A stretch of 64,000 nucleotides of DNA from Paenibacillus sp. TCA20. Lineage in GTDB: Bacteria > Bacillota > Bacilli > Paenibacillales > Paenibacillaceae. The notes under the pieces were generated by a model. That model saw only the letters and a program-made list of their open reading frames with translations. It did no database searches and had not been told where the DNA came from. The DNA is taken from NCBI RefSeq assembly GCF_000732325.1, contig NZ_BBIW01000001.1, positions 372,001 to 436,000 on the forward strand, given 5' to 3'. Position numbers and translations under genes: made by a program. Shown here in pieces: positions 52,864-61,429 of this stretch (position 1 is the first letter of the stretch; each line of letters opens with the position of its first letter).

Positions 52864-54783
52864 GTGAATGCGAGAAGAACCATCTCCATTGCTGTCATTG
52901 CTGCATGCATCCTGTCTCAGACCGCTTCAGCATATGCACAGACTGACCGACCTGAACTGTCGTTATCGTATAATCATCAAAGGAGGATGAATATGAGTAA
53001 AGTGTTAAAACGCAGTGAAGTACCTGTAGAGAACCAGTGGAAACTAAGTGATATTTTCGAGAGTCAAGCTGCCTGGGACAAGGAATATGAAGAAGTCAAA
53101 ACGCTGGCTCAGCAGGCTGGTGAATATCAAGGTAAGCTGGACAACGAGAACAGCATAAAGTCCTGCTTTGAGCTGGAGGATGACATTTCACTTAAGACTG
53201 AGCGCTTGTACGTTTACGCTCATATGCATCATGATGAAGATACAGCCGATCCTACATACCAATCCCTTCTGCAAAAAGCAAAAAAATTAAGCGTTGGGGT
53301 CAGTGAGTCCCTATCGTTTGTCGTGCCGGAAATTCTGGCATTGCCTGAGGATAAGCTAGACGCGCTCATTGCCAGTCCAACGCTCAAGCCATTTAAATTC
53401 ACACTCGTGGAAATGAAACGTGAGAAGGCGCATGTTCTCTCCAAGACAGAGGAAGCACTGCTTGCCCAAGTCGGCAATCTGTCTCAGGCACCGCAAACGA
53501 TCTTTGGTATGCTGAACAATGCAGATATGAAATTTCCGAAGATCAAGGATGAGAACGGCAACGAAGTGGATCTCACTCACGGCAGCTACATTCAGTTTCT
53601 AGAGAGCCCGAATCGGGAAGTCCGGGAGCGTGCATTCAAGGCTGTGTACAACACCTACGCCAAGAACAAGAATACGATTGCCGCTACACTGAATGCGAAT
53701 GTAAACAAAAACATTTTCTATTCCACAGTACGCAAATACCCTTCCGTCATGGAAATGTCTCTCTATGGGGACAACATTCCGAAGGAAGTGTATACGAACC
53801 TGATCGATACCATTCATGAAAGTCTGCCTTTGCTGCATCGTTATATGAATTTGCGCAAAAAGCTGCTGGGTACCGACGATCTCCATATGTATGATCTGTT
53901 CGCACCACTGGTAGAGGAATACAAGATGGACATCACATATGATGAAGCCAAGAAGACAGTTAAAGAAAGTCTAAAGCCGCTTGGTGAAGAGTACTTGACT
54001 GCGCTTCAGGAAGGCTATGACAATGGCTGGATCGACGTGTACGAGAATGAGAACAAGCGTACAGGTGCATATAGCTGGGGCGCTTACGGCACTCACCCTT
54101 ACGTGCTGCTGAACCATAAGGATAATCTGAACAGCATGTTCACACTGACACATGAGATGGGTCATGCGCTCCACTCGTATTTCTCAGACAAAGCTCTGAA
54201 ATACAGAGATGCACAATACACGATCTTCCTTGCAGAGGTCGCTTCTACAACAAACGAGGCCTTGCTCATGGATTATCTGCTTAACAAATCAACAGACCCC
54301 AAAGAGAAGCTGTATCTGCTGACCTATTATGCGGATCAATTCCGCACTACGGTGTTCCGCCAAACGATGTTTGCGGAATTTGAGAAGATCATTCATGAGC
54401 GGGCAGAACAAGGGGAATCTCTGACTCCTCAGCTGCTGTCTGAAATATACTATGATCTGAACAAAAAGTACCATGGTGAAGGAATGGTTGTGGATCAGGA
54501 TATTGAGATGGAATGGGCTCGTATTCCTCACTTCTATACCAGCTTCTATGTTTATAAATACGCAACCGGCTTCTCGGCAGCGACCAGCTTTGCGAAGCAG
54601 ATCCTCGAAGAAGGCGAGCCGGCTGTTGATCGCTATCTTGGCTTCCTGAAGAGCGGCGGCAGTGACTATTCGATCAATATTCTGGAGAAGGCCGGGGTGG
54701 ATATGTCCTCTCCAGAGCCGATCCGTGAAGCTATGGCTGTGTTCGAAGATGTTATATCGCAAATGGAGCAGCTTACTAAATAA
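52864..54783 (+). CDS. pepF: oligoendopeptidase F, with possible exported form
   Basis: 639 residues from GTG 52864, or 596 from ATG 52993. M3 family zinc peptidase that cuts short peptides; HEMGH at 430-434 (387-391 in the short form), with FLAEVASTTNEALL giving the third ligand. The short form matches the usual length of about 600 for this cytoplasmic enzyme. The long form adds 43 residues that look like a signal peptide (basic start, hydrophobic core ISIAVIAACIL, AYAQ cleavage site). Both starts have strong Shine-Dalgarno sequences, so both proteins may be made. Confidence 0.9.
   Translation: MNARRTISIAVIAACILSQTASAYAQTDRPELSLSYNHQRRMNMSKVLKRSEVPVENQWKLSDIFESQAAWDKEYEEVKTLAQQAGEYQGKLDNENSIKSCFELEDDISLKTERLYVYAHMHHDEDTADPTYQSLLQKAKKLSVGVSESLSFVVPEILALPEDKLDALIASPTLKPFKFTLVEMKREKAHVLSKTEEALLAQVGNLSQAPQTIFGMLNNADMKFPKIKDENGNEVDLTHGSYIQFLESPNREVRERAFKAVYNTYAKNKNTIAATLNANVNKNIFYSTVRKYPSVMEMSLYGDNIPKEVYTNLIDTIHESLPLLHRYMNLRKKLLGTDDLHMYDLFAPLVEEYKMDITYDEAKKTVKESLKPLGEEYLTALQEGYDNGWIDVYENENKRTGAYSWGAYGTHPYVLLNHKDNLNSMFTLTHEMGHALHSYFSDKALKYRDAQYTIFLAEVASTTNEALLMDYLLNKSTDPKEKLYLLTYYADQFRTTVFRQTMFAEFEKIIHERAEQGESLTPQLLSEIYYDLNKKYHGEGMVVDQDIEMEWARIPHFYTSFYVYKYATGFSAATSFAKQILEEGEPAVDRYLGFLKSGGSDYSINILEKAGVDMSSPEPIREAMAVFEDVISQMEQLTK
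52981..52995 (+). promoter_or_regulatory. internal ribosome binding site of pepF
   Basis: AGGAGG at 52981-52986 lies 6 bases before ATG 52993, inside the reading frame that starts at GTG 52864. That outer GTG has its own AAGGAGG at 52847-52853, 10 bases upstream. Confidence 0.8.
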
Positions 54784-54799
54784 AGCTTCAATTTCAATG

Positions 54800-54825
54800 A
54801 TCCCTTGCCAATATCGGCAAGGGAT
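54800..54825 (+). terminator. terminator after pepF
   Basis: ATCCCTTGCC/GGCAAGGGAT with a 6-base loop, followed by TTGATTATG. It lies between pepF and the M42 gene. Confidence 0.75.
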
Positions 54826-54860
54826 TTGATTATGTAAACATGAAGGAGAGATCTCGGACG

Positions 54861-55898
54861 ATGACGATTCAAATAAATGAGCAATACTCAATGGACTTGT
54901 TAAAAAAGCTGCTGGAGACACCTAGTCCAAGCGGCTATACTCACCACATCATGGAGCTAATTGAAGCCGAAGCCAAAAGTCTTGATGCCGCTTATGAACG
55001 GAATGCCAAGGGAGGACTCATCATCTCCATGCCAGGCGAAGATAACAGTCGTACCATTGCGCTAAGTGCACATGTAGACACGCTAGGCGCCATGGTCCGC
55101 TCGGTCACAAATCACGGCACATTGAAGCTGACTTCAATTGGAGGCTTCATGATGCAATCCATCGAGAATGAATACTGCCAGATCCATACTCGCAGTGGCA
55201 AGGTATACACCGGTACGATTATGTCTACACAGCCCTCCGTACACGTGTACAGTGGAGCAAGAGATTTCAAACGTGAAGAGAGCGTAATGGAAGTTCGGAT
55301 CGATGAGCGGGTCGAGAACAAACAGGATGTTCTTGGGCTCGGTATTGCAGTAGGTGATTTCATCTCGTTTAATCCTCGTGCAGAATTCACTACCAGCGGT
55401 TATATCAAATCCCGGCATCTCGATGATAAAGCCAGCATCGCAGCCTTGTTCGCCCTTCTGGAATCGGCACAGCGTGACGGCTGGAAGCCAAGGCATCAGG
55501 TCAAGCTGCTGATCAGTAACTACGAAGAAGTCGGACATGGAACGGCTTATATCCCTTCGGATATCGATGAGATGATCGCGGTTGACATGGGTGCCATGGG
55601 TGACGATCTAAGCTGTAAGGAGACCGATGTATCCATCTGTGCGAAGGACTCCTCCGGTCCTTATGATTATGAAATGACAACTCGTCTGATCGAGCTGGCT
55701 AAGAGTGCCGACATCCCATATGCAGTGGATATTTATCCTCACTATGGTTCCGATGCGTCTGCTGCACTGCGCGGAGGCAACAATATTCGAGCAGCTCTCG
55801 TTGGTCCAGGAGTACATGCTTCCCATGCGATGGAGAGAACACACAAACAGGCTGTTCTCAATACGGCCCGATTGCTTGGAGCCTACATTACCAGCTAA
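54861..55898 (+). CDS. M42 family aminopeptidase
   Basis: 345 residues. Co-catalytic metal peptidase of the FrvX/YsdC/glutamyl aminopeptidase group: ALSAHVDTLG (first metal His/Asp), KSRHLDDKAS, NYEEVGHG (catalytic Glu pair), VDMGAMG and the final HASHAMERTH. It trims N-terminal residues from peptides made by endopeptidases such as PepF just upstream. GGAG lies about 12 bases before the ATG at 54861; an ATG seven codons earlier has no site. Confidence 0.88.
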   Translation: MTIQINEQYSMDLLKKLLETPSPSGYTHHIMELIEAEAKSLDAAYERNAKGGLIISMPGEDNSRTIALSAHVDTLGAMVRSVTNHGTLKLTSIGGFMMQSIENEYCQIHTRSGKVYTGTIMSTQPSVHVYSGARDFKREESVMEVRIDERVENKQDVLGLGIAVGDFISFNPRAEFTTSGYIKSRHLDDKASIAALFALLESAQRDGWKPRHQVKLLISNYEEVGHGTAYIPSDIDEMIAVDMGAMGDDLSCKETDVSICAKDSSGPYDYEMTTRLIELAKSADIPYAVDIYPHYGSDASAALRGGNNIRAALVGPGVHASHAMERTHKQAVLNTARLLGAYITS

Positions 55899-55939
55899 TT
55901 TCGTTAGACCAGCACCTATAGATTGATTTGTAAAAATAA

Positions 55940-55986
55940 AAGGACTCGCCGATAGACCTGTCTTGGGTCTATAACGGCGAGTCCTT
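55940..55986. terminator. two-tier bidirectional terminator
   Basis: AAGGACTCGCCG/CGGCGAGTCCTT with inner ATAGACC/GGTCTAT, between the M42 gene and the convergent coiled-coil gene. Confidence 0.92.
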
Positions 55987-56025
55987 CTTCATATAACTAA
56001 ACGGCTCATCACCAGCAGCTGCCTT

Positions 56026-56964
56026 CTATTCAGCCTCTTCTACAAAGCTTCTTCGCTCCTGCTGTAACTTATCAAGCTCAAGCTTAAGACTGTCTCTTGT
56101 GGACGATAGAGACGACAGGACACGTTCAACCTCCGCCACACCACGGCCAACCTGCTCTTTACCTTCATTAATTTTATTTTGTACCAGCCAATCCGTGAAG
56201 AAGCCATCCAGAAAATAATCAGCAAAGCTCAGCATACCGTCAATCTTTAACTGACCTTGAATGGATAGATCTACATCTCTCAGCTCTTCCTGAAACTCAC
56301 GCAAATGATATTGTGCAGAATGCACATGAGATTCAGCATCATCCACACGACTATGCTTAATATAAGTCGAGATTGCTCCCCCGCCGAGCATATCATAGGT
56401 TCCCCAATTTCCTGCGGAACGCAGTGCTTCCTCAGCCTCATGAAGACTATGCAGCACTCTATGTCCTGCCCTCTCTGCTTCATCAACCTCTTTGATCTGG
56501 CCCTTCAGCTTAGCTTCGTGCTCTAGCGAGGTTAGAATGAATGGAGAGGAATCCAGCAGGGTATCCTGCTTCTCTCTCATTAGCTGCTCATATTCCCGCT
56601 CCCAGTTCTGCCATTCTGACAATGCGGCCAGCTCTTCGTCTACGCCTTTCATTTGCTGACGAATGTCGTTCAAGGCATGAACCGCTTCGTCATACAGACC
56701 TTTGCTCTCAAGAAGCTCAGCCTCTTCCTTTTCCAGCCTTTGCTCTTTTTTACCAACGATGCTGTAGAATACAGAAGCAATGGAAGTGCGTGTCAGCGCA
56801 TCCACATCCTTTTGTTCTTCAGCCAGATGCGTTTTGCGTTCTGCCACCAGCTCTTCTTTTTGCTGCTCAAGTTCTCTCAAATGGTCAAGCCTGGAGTTCC
56901 ATTTAGACAAGAGCCTTCCCTTTTCCTTCAGAAATGCCAGTCGCTCATTCACTTCCTGATACAT
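56026..56964 (-). CDS. coiled-coil protein of unknown function
   Basis: 312 residues, nearly all heptad-like helix (about 1-175 and 205-310), interrupted by a Gly-rich patch NWGTYDMLGGGAIS (about 186-199) that is likely a conserved loop. No signal peptide or membrane span. No family recognised with certainty. It begins 27 bases after the Uup gene on the same strand and has AGGAGGAG before the ATG, so it is probably co-expressed with that ABC-F protein. Confidence 0.7.
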   Translation of the reverse strand: MYQEVNERLAFLKEKGRLLSKWNSRLDHLRELEQQKEELVAERKTHLAEEQKDVDALTRTSIASVFYSIVGKKEQRLEKEEAELLESKGLYDEAVHALNDIRQQMKGVDEELAALSEWQNWEREYEQLMREKQDTLLDSSPFILTSLEHEAKLKGQIKEVDEAERAGHRVLHSLHEAEEALRSAGNWGTYDMLGGGAISTYIKHSRVDDAESHVHSAQYHLREFQEELRDVDLSIQGQLKIDGMLSFADYFLDGFFTDWLVQNKINEGKEQVGRGVAEVERVLSSLSSTRDSLKLELDKLQQERRSFVEEAE

Positions 56965-56991
56965 AGACTCCTCCTGTTCAATATCCGTCGT

Positions 56992-58920
56992 TTACTTCTT
57001 GCTAAGCTCAATTTGCTCCGCAAGCTCATTAAGATAAGTCCAGCGTTCCATCAAGTATTCAAGATGCTCCTCTGTTTCGGCCTGCTCTTTCATAAGCTCC
57101 TGAAGCCTGGAAGCATCACTGAATGCTTCCTCCATCTGTGTAGTAATCCTCTCAAGCTTACTTTCAGTCTCCTCAATTTGGCTGTCAATGAGTTCATATT
57201 CACGCTGTTCCTTGAAGCTGAATTTCAGCTTCACTTTAGGAGGCTCTGGTGCAGCTGACGAAGAAGAATCGGGCTTCACTATCTCTTCCTTTTTGCCAAT
57301 CGGCTTTTGCTGAATTTGTACGTTTTTAGACAGCCACTCGGCATATTCTGAATAGTTCCCTACATGCACGCGCACCTGACCTTCTCCTTCGAAAGCAAGC
57401 ACTTTGTCTACTGTCCTGTCTAGGAAATAGCGGTCATGGGATACCACAAATACGACGCCTGGAAAATCATCCAGATATCCCTCAAGAACACTTAGTGTTT
57501 GGATATCCAGATCATTCGTCGGCTCATCCAAGAGCAGAACGTTAGGCGCAGACATTAACACACGGAGCAGATACAGCCGGCGCTTCTCCCCTCCGGATAA
57601 TCTTGAAATGTAAGTCCACTGAGCTGCAGGAGGGAATAGAAACCGTTCCAGCATCTGTGCAGCAGTAATCGTCTCCCCTTCCCCGGTTCGGATCACTTCT
57701 GCTTCCTCTTTGATGTATTCGATGACCCTCAGATTCTCATCCATCTCCTGATGTTCTTGTGTGAAATAGCCCAGCTTGACGGTAGGCCCAACGATGATCT
57801 CACCTGCATCCGGCTGAATTCCACCTGCAATCATATTCAAGAGCGTAGATTTACCGGTTCCGTTCGGTCCCACAATGCCAACACGGTCCCCCGGCACCGC
57901 AATATAGCTAAGGTTATCTACGAGTTTTTTGTGCTCTGTACGCTTGGTCAAGCCTTCAATTTCTAGAATTTTCTTGCCGAGCCGGGTTGATGCTACAGAC
58001 ATCTCCAGATGACCTGAACGCTGTACACCCTCTTGATCTTTTAACTGTTCAAACCGGTCGATTCTTGCCTTCTGCTTCGTCGTTCTTGCCTTCGCTCCTC
58101 TGCGGATCCATGCCAGCTCATTCCGCAGTAAATTCTGGCGCTTCTGCTCGGAAGCCGCTTCTCTGTCTTCACGCTCTGCTTTGAGCTCAAGAAATCGGGT
58201 ATAATTTGCTTCATAACGAAACAAACGGCCATAATCCAGCTCCAGCATGACATTGGCCACACGATCCAGGAAGTAACGGTCATGCGTAATCATGAGCAGT
58301 GCACCGCGGCGCTTCTGCAAGTACTGCTCGAGCCATACCACTGAATCATTATCAATATGGTTCGTAGGCTCATCCAGAATAAGCAGATCTGAAGGATGGA
58401 TAAGTGCCGCTGCCAGAGCTACTCTTTTGCGCTGTCCACCAGATAATGAGTCCATTCTCGCATCATACTGCGTAATCCCCAGCTTGGACAGAATGGTCTT
58501 CGCCTCACTCTCAAGCTGCCAAGCATCATAGGCTTCCATTTGCTCACTCTGCTTCGTAAGCCGCTGAAGAAGAGCTTCATCGCTTGGCTTGAGCGCGAGC
58601 AGCTCCATCGTTTCCATATAATCACGAACGGCCTGCATTTGAGGTGTATCCCCTTGAAACACCTGCTGCAGCACCGTCATGTCTGGATCAAACTCAGGGT
58701 TTTGCGCAAGCATTTGAACCCTTACTTGATTACCGATCGCAATATTTCCTTCATCCGGCTGTTCAAGACCCGCAATAACGCGAAGAAAGGTTGATTTACC
58801 TGTGCCATTAACGCCTACAATTCCGATCTTGTCCTGATCACTCATTCCGAAGGATGCATCCTTGAAGAGAATTTTCTCTCCATAGCTTTTAGATATATTC
58901 TCAACTGTCATTATATTCAT
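56992..58920 (-). CDS. ABC-F family ATPase, Uup-like
   Basis: 642 residues: two ABC domains (Walker A GVNGTGKS near 36-43 and GPNGTGKS in the second half; signatures LSGGQRKR and LSGGEKRR; Walker B ILDEPTNHID and LLDEPTNDLD), a P-site tRNA-interaction linker rich in Arg/Lys, and a C-terminal coiled coil (about 570-640). Uup-type ABC-F proteins act on stalled or assembling ribosomes and on branched DNA; they have no membrane domain. Confidence 0.87.
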   Translation of the reverse strand: MNIMTVENISKSYGEKILFKDASFGMSDQDKIGIVGVNGTGKSTFLRVIAGLEQPDEGNIAIGNQVRVQMLAQNPEFDPDMTVLQQVFQGDTPQMQAVRDYMETMELLALKPSDEALLQRLTKQSEQMEAYDAWQLESEAKTILSKLGITQYDARMDSLSGGQRKRVALAAALIHPSDLLILDEPTNHIDNDSVVWLEQYLQKRRGALLMITHDRYFLDRVANVMLELDYGRLFRYEANYTRFLELKAEREDREAASEQKRQNLLRNELAWIRRGAKARTTKQKARIDRFEQLKDQEGVQRSGHLEMSVASTRLGKKILEIEGLTKRTEHKKLVDNLSYIAVPGDRVGIVGPNGTGKSTLLNMIAGGIQPDAGEIIVGPTVKLGYFTQEHQEMDENLRVIEYIKEEAEVIRTGEGETITAAQMLERFLFPPAAQWTYISRLSGGEKRRLYLLRVLMSAPNVLLLDEPTNDLDIQTLSVLEGYLDDFPGVVFVVSHDRYFLDRTVDKVLAFEGEGQVRVHVGNYSEYAEWLSKNVQIQQKPIGKKEEIVKPDSSSSAAPEPPKVKLKFSFKEQREYELIDSQIEETESKLERITTQMEEAFSDASRLQELMKEQAETEEHLEYLMERWTYLNELAEQIELSKK

Positions 58921-59015
58921 ATGTTTATGTCCCTACTCTTTTCTATGGATTGAATCAGTCTCATACTACCTATTGATTCGATTATATACAAATTACAACT
59001 TGAGCCTGAGGGAAC

Positions 59016-59831
59016 TTATAGTAATAACAATCCCAGCAGGATGGCGATGCCGCCACCGATGAGTGAGCTGAACAGATTAACCAGATCATTACTCATCCAA
59101 TGAAGTCCCTTGCCCCGTACTGTATTCTGTCCGCAATGATGATGAACTTCCACATCCTTGCCACAGACAGTACAGTGATACATGCGCTGAATGGTCGCTC
59201 CCATCAGAGAATCGGCATACGCTCCAATGAAGCCGGATATCGCTCCAATGATTGCAAATGCGATAAATGCAGTCAATGCACCCTCAGCTTCAGAGCTTAA
59301 TTCCAGAAACAGATAAGCAAATCCGCCAATCATTAAGGCTCCAGCAGCTGCAGCTGCATTCCCCGTTACGGTGACACCACCCGATGACCCCGGAGGAATG
59401 ACCTTCCATGTTCTTACTGAACGAGGGGGCTTGGAGCTTAAGCTGCCAATCTCCGTTGCCCAGGTATCTGCAGTAACGGTCGCCATAATGCCGATGAAGG
59501 CATATATCCAAACCGGATGGGGAAATATGGCGTGCAGCAGAACCAGCACCATACCAAGCCCGCCGTTCGCAAGCACTTGACCTGCATCCCGATTTCCTGT
59601 CTTAGCATACGATTGCTCGAGCTCCTGCTTCTCCCGCTTCTTGTACTTGGATAGTACCGTGGACGTTATGAAGAAGAGAAGCAGCGTTCCAAACCACATG
59701 AGATCGCCTGCCCCATAATACACGGCACCCATTATAACCGCAGCTATGCTGCCTGATAAAGTGAGCGACTTCTTGTAATATGCAGCACCGGCGATAAGGA
59801 ATGCACACAGCGTTCCAATAATCCAATCCAT
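59016..59831 (-). CDS. DUF92 family membrane protein
   Basis: 271 residues, six or seven membrane spans, with TADTWATEIGSLSSKPPRSV, PPGSSGGVT and GAYADSLMGATIQ. These are the family landmarks; relatives include a plant phytyl-phosphate kinase, so an isoprenoid phosphorylation role is possible. A CTVCGK/HHHCG pair (about 218-233) suggests a small metal site. GGAG is before the ATG. It lies 95 bases upstream of uup. Confidence 0.85.
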   Translation of the reverse strand: MDWIIGTLCAFLIAGAAYYKKSLTLSGSIAAVIMGAVYYGAGDLMWFGTLLLFFITSTVLSKYKKREKQELEQSYAKTGNRDAGQVLANGGLGMVLVLLHAIFPHPVWIYAFIGIMATVTADTWATEIGSLSSKPPRSVRTWKVIPPGSSGGVTVTGNAAAAAGALMIGGFAYLFLELSSEAEGALTAFIAFAIIGAISGFIGAYADSLMGATIQRMYHCTVCGKDVEVHHHCGQNTVRGKGLHWMSNDLVNLFSSLIGGGIAILLGLLLL

Positions 59832-59894
59832 CTGCCGTCTCCTGATTCTATAGTTATTTTAAATATAGTATAACATGTGCAGCCAGACAAAAAA

Positions 59895-59938
59895 GACACG
59901 TCATATACAATCCCTTAGTAGGAATAGATAAGCGTGTC
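59895..59938 (-). terminator. terminator of the CapA-GDPD-FAH operon
   Basis: GACACG/CGTGTC over a 32-base loop, with a six-A run on the left forming the minus-strand U-tract. Confidence 0.65.
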
Positions 59939-59993
59939 CATAACTTTTCACAAGGATAACACAATTAATTGTTAAATCGTTCGATAACGTGCA

Positions 59994-60626
59994 TTAATAA
60001 CGGACGATTACAGCTCCCTTAGCTTCATTTGCCCAGGTCAATTCCAGTCGATCTCCTGGCTCAACAGGACCGACACCAGCCGGAGTTCCTGTAAATATAA
60101 TATCTCCCGGCCCTAATCCATAATGCTCGGATACATAATCCACTATGTTTTGAATGGTAAATATCATGTCGCGAATGTTTCCGCGCTGCACTTCTTTCCC
60201 ATTCTTATTCAGTGTAAATTCGGAATCGGATAAAGACTGAAGAGATTGAAGAGATTCAAATTCGGATATGGGAGCTGAATTTTTAAATCCCTTTGCTGCT
60301 GTCCATGGATGACCTTTTTGTTTGATCACAGACTGTACATCACGCAGTGTAAAGTCAATTCCAAAAGCATACGCATCGATGACTTCATCAACATTCATAC
60401 CAGGAGTATGGTCTGCCCCGATTCTCACGACCAGCTCTGCCTCATAATGGATCTCTCCGCGGCCCTCCGGAAGTGTAAGCTCTTGACCTTCCATCAGAAC
60501 TACCGCATGAGAGGGCTTCATAAATATCATAGGTTCATCAGGTACTGCATTCCCTAGTTCTTCAGCGTGCAGGCGATAGTTGCGGCCAACACAATAGACA
60601 TTTCTGATCTGTGAGTTCATCTTCAT
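59994..60626 (-). CDS. fumarylacetoacetate hydrolase family protein
   Basis: 210 residues, single FAH domain: YCVGRNYRLHAEELG, then the metal-binding EIHYEAELVVRI, GFKNSAPIS and FTGTPAGVGPVEPGD. Members cleave C-C bonds of acylpyruvates or isomerise/decarboxylate 2-oxo acids; the short length fits YisK/YcgM-like acylpyruvases or oxaloacetate decarboxylases. AAAGGA precedes the ATG. It follows the GDPD gene by 27 bases. Confidence 0.88.
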   Translation of the reverse strand: MKMNSQIRNVYCVGRNYRLHAEELGNAVPDEPMIFMKPSHAVVLMEGQELTLPEGRGEIHYEAELVVRIGADHTPGMNVDEVIDAYAFGIDFTLRDVQSVIKQKGHPWTAAKGFKNSAPISEFESLQSLQSLSDSEFTLNKNGKEVQRGNIRDMIFTIQNIVDYVSEHYGLGPGDIIFTGTPAGVGPVEPGDRLELTWANEAKGAVIVRY

Positions 60627-60653
60627 CGTAATCCTTTCGCACTAATGTCTAAT

Positions 60654-61406
60654 TTAAGCTTTAAACCATTTCATTGCTTTTTTTGCAAAAGCCTTTTGCC
60701 ATAAATCCGGATTGTTCGTACACATCATAATGTCCTGATCTATTGCTGCCAAGTTACGCATAATTCTGGATGAATCTACGGTCCATGCCATGACATCAAT
60801 TCCTTTTTTTCTCATGTCATTCATGAGCTGCTTATTCACATGTGGATATCCTATAGAGAGCAGATCGCATCTAAGCTCACTAAGCTGACGTACTAGATCC
60901 GGCGGATATGCGTTAATGATGAGTCCTGTTCGAGCAAACCGATGAATTAACTTTACTTTAACAAGGGATCTGCGGTCAAATGAAGTTATCACGTAATCCT
61001 CTTCATTCCATCTGCCAAACAGTTCTCTGAGCACGGCTGCAGGCAAGTGAGGATACATATCCCCTGTCGTCTTGAGCTCAATGTTCAGCTTGACCTTCCC
61101 CCTTGTCTGCTCCAGCACTTCAGCCAGGGTTGGAATTCGTTCACCCGCGTATTTCTTTGACTTCCAGCTGCCTGCATCTAGCTGTTTAAGCTCGTGCAAG
61201 GTCATGTCCTTCACAAACCCTTTGCCATTTGTCGTTCGCTCTAGCCGATAATCATGGATGACAACAGGATAGCCGTCCCGGGATAGCTGAACATCCAGCT
61301 CAATCCATTGGACCTGCGGCTGCTCCATTGCAAGCCCAAAGGCAGCCATCGTATTCTCCGGAGCAAGTGAGGAATAACCACGGTGTGCTACACAAGGATT
61401 GTTCAT
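60654..61406 (-). CDS. glycerophosphodiester phosphodiesterase family protein
   Basis: 250 residues, TIM barrel with AHRGYSSLAPENT (His/Arg and Glu metal site), ELDVQLSRDGYPVVIHD (second metal site) and LNIELK. It hydrolyses glycerophosphodiesters from lipids or teichoic acids to glycerol 3-phosphate. No signal peptide, so cytoplasmic. The ATG at 61406 has AAGGAG 6 bases upstream. It is the middle gene of the CapA-GDPD-FAH unit (23-base and 27-base gaps). Confidence 0.9.
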   Translation of the reverse strand: MNNPCVAHRGYSSLAPENTMAAFGLAMEQPQVQWIELDVQLSRDGYPVVIHDYRLERTTNGKGFVKDMTLHELKQLDAGSWKSKKYAGERIPTLAEVLEQTRGKVKLNIELKTTGDMYPHLPAAVLRELFGRWNEEDYVITSFDRRSLVKVKLIHRFARTGLIINAYPPDLVRQLSELRCDLLSIGYPHVNKQLMNDMRKKGIDVMAWTVDSSRIMRNLAAIDQDIMMCTNNPDLWQKAFAKKAMKWFKA

Positions 61407-61429
61407 CTCCATCTCCTTACACCAATAAT

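Noticed and set aside
54289-54921. Minus-strand frame of 210 codons opposite pepF
   Set aside because: Mirrors the PepF coding region, low-complexity residues and no binding site.
56653-57258. Plus-strand frame of 201 codons across the coiled-coil and uup genes
   Set aside because: Leu/Phe-rich product of antisense Glu/Lys/Gln codons; spans two real genes.
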